Origin: Tubulanus polymorphus
Taxonomy: Eukaryota; Nemertea; Palaeonemertea; Tubulaniformes; Tubulanidae
NCBI RefSeq assembly: GCF_964204645.1
Contig: NC_134033.1
Span: 9,832,231-9,896,230 of the forward strand
Reading direction: 5' to 3'
Length of the DNA stretch: 64,000 nt
Shown in pieces: positions 61,941 through 64,000 of the stretch. Numbering within the stretch: the first letter of the stretch is position 1; each line of letters opens with the position of its first letter. A model generated the notes under the pieces. The model was given only the letters and a program-made list of their open reading frames with translations, was not told the origin of the DNA and did not search any database. The translations under genes and the position numbers were made by a program.

Positions 61941-62112
61941 TCCCTTTTCCTATAAAAAGAAAAAAAAACTTGTTTTCCTAAAACTACTTTCAAAAGATGC
62001 ATACATGTATATAGCTAACTAATTACTAAAACTAATTAAAATGATACATAATATTATATGTGATTCAGTACAACATTACAAGATTGCGATTAGTATCTGT
62101 TTCTCTTCAGAG

Positions 62113-64000
62113 TTAATTACACACGTAATCAGTTAAATAGGTAGGGGGTCTACGTTGCCTTTCAGGTCCACTTAAATTTTGACTATCTGAAACGGATGTC
62201 TCGTTAGCTACCGGTTCCGATATAGGCCGGTTTTCAACTGTATTATCAGAATCTACAGCCGGTTCAACGGTCGTTTCGTTGGTCTTTCTGAGATGGTGTC
62301 TTGCGCGCCTGTACGTTTTATTGTCGCCAGTTTCGACAAGATAAGAGCGATTTCCGACGCGTTCGGTGACCGTCGCCTTTAAGTTTGTTCCATGCCCCGG
62401 AAATGGTTTCATGCGAACAATATCACCTTCGTCTAACGGTTTAAGGTTCTTGGCCGATTGGTTGAAATATTCGGCCTGCTTACGTTTTTTCTCGGACCCG
62501 TCTGATAAACTAATTTTCGGCGGTAATAGATTAGCCGTCATTGGCATCATAGTCTTGGTTCTTCTGTTCATAAACCTTTGGACCGGACTGACATTTAAGC
62601 CCTGAGTGGGCGTGTTTCTTAAATCGAGTATCGCAAGATAGGGGTCTCGTTTCGCCTCATATGCTTTTTTAAGAAGTCTTTTCGCGGTCTTGACCGCCGA
62701 CTCAGCCTGTCCATTAGACTTACTGTCATACGGGTTTATAGGACGATGCCGAATGTCCCAATCAATCATAAACTTACGGAATTCTTTCGAGGCAAATTGA
62801 GGTCCATTATCGGAAATGATAATGTCCGGAATGCCATATCGCGCGAAATGAGCTTTAAGTTTTGCTATGACAGGAGTCGATTTAGTGGACTTGACCAACC
62901 GATCTACCTCCCAAAAATTGCTGAAATAATCTACTGTTATTAGATAATCTTCCCCTTTCAAATTTAATAAGTCGACACCGATCTTCTCCCACGGTCGATT
63001 AGCTGGGGGAGTCTCGATCAGCATAGGCTCTTTGGACTGGGCCTGGTCATGCTCACGACATAAACTACACGACAACATATATTCGCGCATCTGGCCGTTC
63101 ATACCTGGCCAGTAGACCGATTCTCTGGCACGACATAAACAGGATTCGATGCCAAGATGTGAACTGTGAATTTTGTCTTTTATAATGTTATACATCGACT
63201 TGGGAATCACAGCGCGTTCCCCGCGAAAAATTATACCGTTCTGAATTGACAACTCATCTCTAAATGAGAAATATGGAGTAACTTCAGTAGGCACTGAACT
63301 TCTCTCATCTGGCCACCCTCTCAAAATAATTCCTTTCAATATCTGCATGGTATCATCTTTATCGGTTTCATCTCTAATCTCCGATAAACGCGCAGCGCTA
63401 ATTGGCAAATACCGAACCATATTGATACTGTCAAACTCCGCTGTCTCTGATCCAGAATCTAGGTATGCGCGAGACAAGGTGTCCGCGATGAACATCTTCG
63501 ACCCCGGAGTGAACTTTATCTCGACATCATATTTATAGACACGAAGTAACATAGCCTGCAAACGTTTAGGCGCGCGCGACAAAGGTTTTTTAACTATAGC
63601 CTCGATAGGTTTATGGTCACTTTCAACTGTAACCTTGCGGCCATATGTGTACGTATTAAATTTTTCTAAGCCGTAAACAATAGCAAGAGTTTCTTTTTCG
63701 ATCTGCGCGTAACGCGTTTCAGCGTCAGTTAATGCTCTGCTACTATAGGCGATTGGACGTCCTTCCTGCATCAGGGATGCGCCCAGACCAGATTGACTGC
63801 TGTCACACTGCAATGTTAGCTCTTTATTGGGATCATAATACGCCAAAACCGGAGTTTTCGTAACCAATTCTTTGACCTTGGCAAAGGCCGACTCTTGATC
63901 GGGACCCCAAGACCACTCAGTATCTTTACGCGTTAACTTCCTAAGCGGACCTAAAGCATCTGATAAATTAGGTAGAAACTTCGCGAGATAATTTACCATG
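62113..64000 (-). CDS. Ty3/gypsy retrotransposon pol, C-terminal part (RNase H, integrase), 5' end beyond window
   Basis: 628 codons open to TAA (62113-62115), running off the right edge; the first Met (63997-63999) is internal, at the RT thumb (MVNYLAKFLPNLSD). Residues about 50-175 are RNase H, with acids D66 (LQCDSS), E103, D128 (ESDHK) and D173 (IADTLSR). H278/H281 with C311/C314 form the integrase zinc finger (CSLC). Integrase core acids are D343 (GVDLL), D397 (ISDNGPQF) and E433 (NGQAES), with D35E spacing. The tail ends in GPERQRRPPTYLTDYV, a feature seen in many metazoan gypsy elements. No chromodomain is present. The reading frame has no damage, so the copy is young and possibly complete outside the window. 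It replicates through an RNA intermediate and integrates cDNA in the nucleus. Confidence 0.93.
   Translation of the reverse strand, partial: MVNYLAKFLPNLSDALGPLRKLTRKDTEWSWGPDQESAFAKVKELVTKTPVLAYYDPNKELTLQCDSSQSGLGASLMQEGRPIAYSSRALTDAETRYAQIEKETLAIVYGLEKFNTYTYGRKVTVESDHKPIEAIVKKPLSRAPKRLQAMLLRVYKYDVEIKFTPGSKMFIADTLSRAYLDSGSETAEFDSINMVRYLPISAARLSEIRDETDKDDTMQILKGIILRGWPDERSSVPTEVTPYFSFRDELSIQNGIIFRGERAVIPKSMYNIIKDKIHSSHLGIESCLCRARESVYWPGMNGQMREYMLSCSLCREHDQAQSKEPMLIETPPANRPWEKIGVDLLNLKGEDYLITVDYFSNFWEVDRLVKSTKSTPVIAKLKAHFARYGIPDIIISDNGPQFASKEFRKFMIDWDIRHRPINPYDSKSNGQAESAVKTAKRLLKKAYEAKRDPYLAILDLRNTPTQGLNVSPVQRFMNRRTKTMMPMTANLLPPKISLSDGSEKKRKQAEYFNQSAKNLKPLDEGDIVRMKPFPGHGTNLKATVTERVGNRSYLVETGDNKTYRRARHHLRKTNETTVEPAVDSDNTVENRPISEPVANETSVSDSQNLSGPERQRRPPTYLTDYVCN

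Overview
The window is AT-rich, intron-containing animal DNA, most likely from a marine invertebrate. I cannot name the species. The evidence is GT-AG split exons of an MRP1-type ABC transporter, a tRNA-derived SINE, a Penelope-like element (PLE) with hammerhead motifs, a Ty3/gypsy element, several hAT-like MITEs and a large satellite. No operons, ribosome binding sites or CRISPR arrays are present. Nearly all of the sequence is repeats; only one conserved host gene is recognised, and only in part.

Layout. 1-5.5 kb holds a ~3 kb element with ~430 bp inverted arms (109-3131), which encloses a small degenerate PLE hairpin. It is followed by a copy of dispersed family A (3598-4334) and a LINE ORF fragment (minus). 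5.5-16.6 kb holds five plus-strand exons of an ABCC1-like transporter, covering the first nucleotide-binding domain from Walker A to the H-loop plus the linker, with matching splice phases. Introns 3 and 4 are swollen by family A, family B, hAT-like and inverted-pair elements. No exon for the second membrane domain was found downstream. 16.7-18.7 kb is a third family A copy split by a palindromic PLE insertion with an 11-bp target duplication. That insertion carries a GIY-YIG endonuclease tail and two hammerhead ribozyme motifs.

20.6-24.8 kb (minus) is a decayed multi-exon copy of a repeated protein family with a DDE-like core (DDKH, TDGGPDH, NPVER) and a cysteine-rich C-terminus. It is itself interrupted by a MITE inserted in an exon (5-bp TSD) and by a tRNA-derived SINE. 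A sibling of that MITE lies at 26872-27575.

28.8-57.6 kb is satellite territory. Diverged monomers (28.8-32.3 kb) are followed by an embedded GC-rich tandem island (32.3-34.4 kb), then at least 30 monomers of ~740-757 bp in head-to-tail order. Block-scale homogenisation shows as exact periods of 1494 and 4467 bp.

57.7-64 kb holds a second small PLE insertion (13-bp TSD, hammerhead motif), a family B element with a 154-bp minisatellite carrying CTCF-like motifs, a minus-strand open exon of unknown function with a single in-frame TGA, and the 3' end of a Ty3/gypsy element (RNase H, integrase, probable 3' LTR) running off the right edge. The genes do not form a pathway. The window reads as one host gene fragment in a field of nested mobile elements beside a satellite array.
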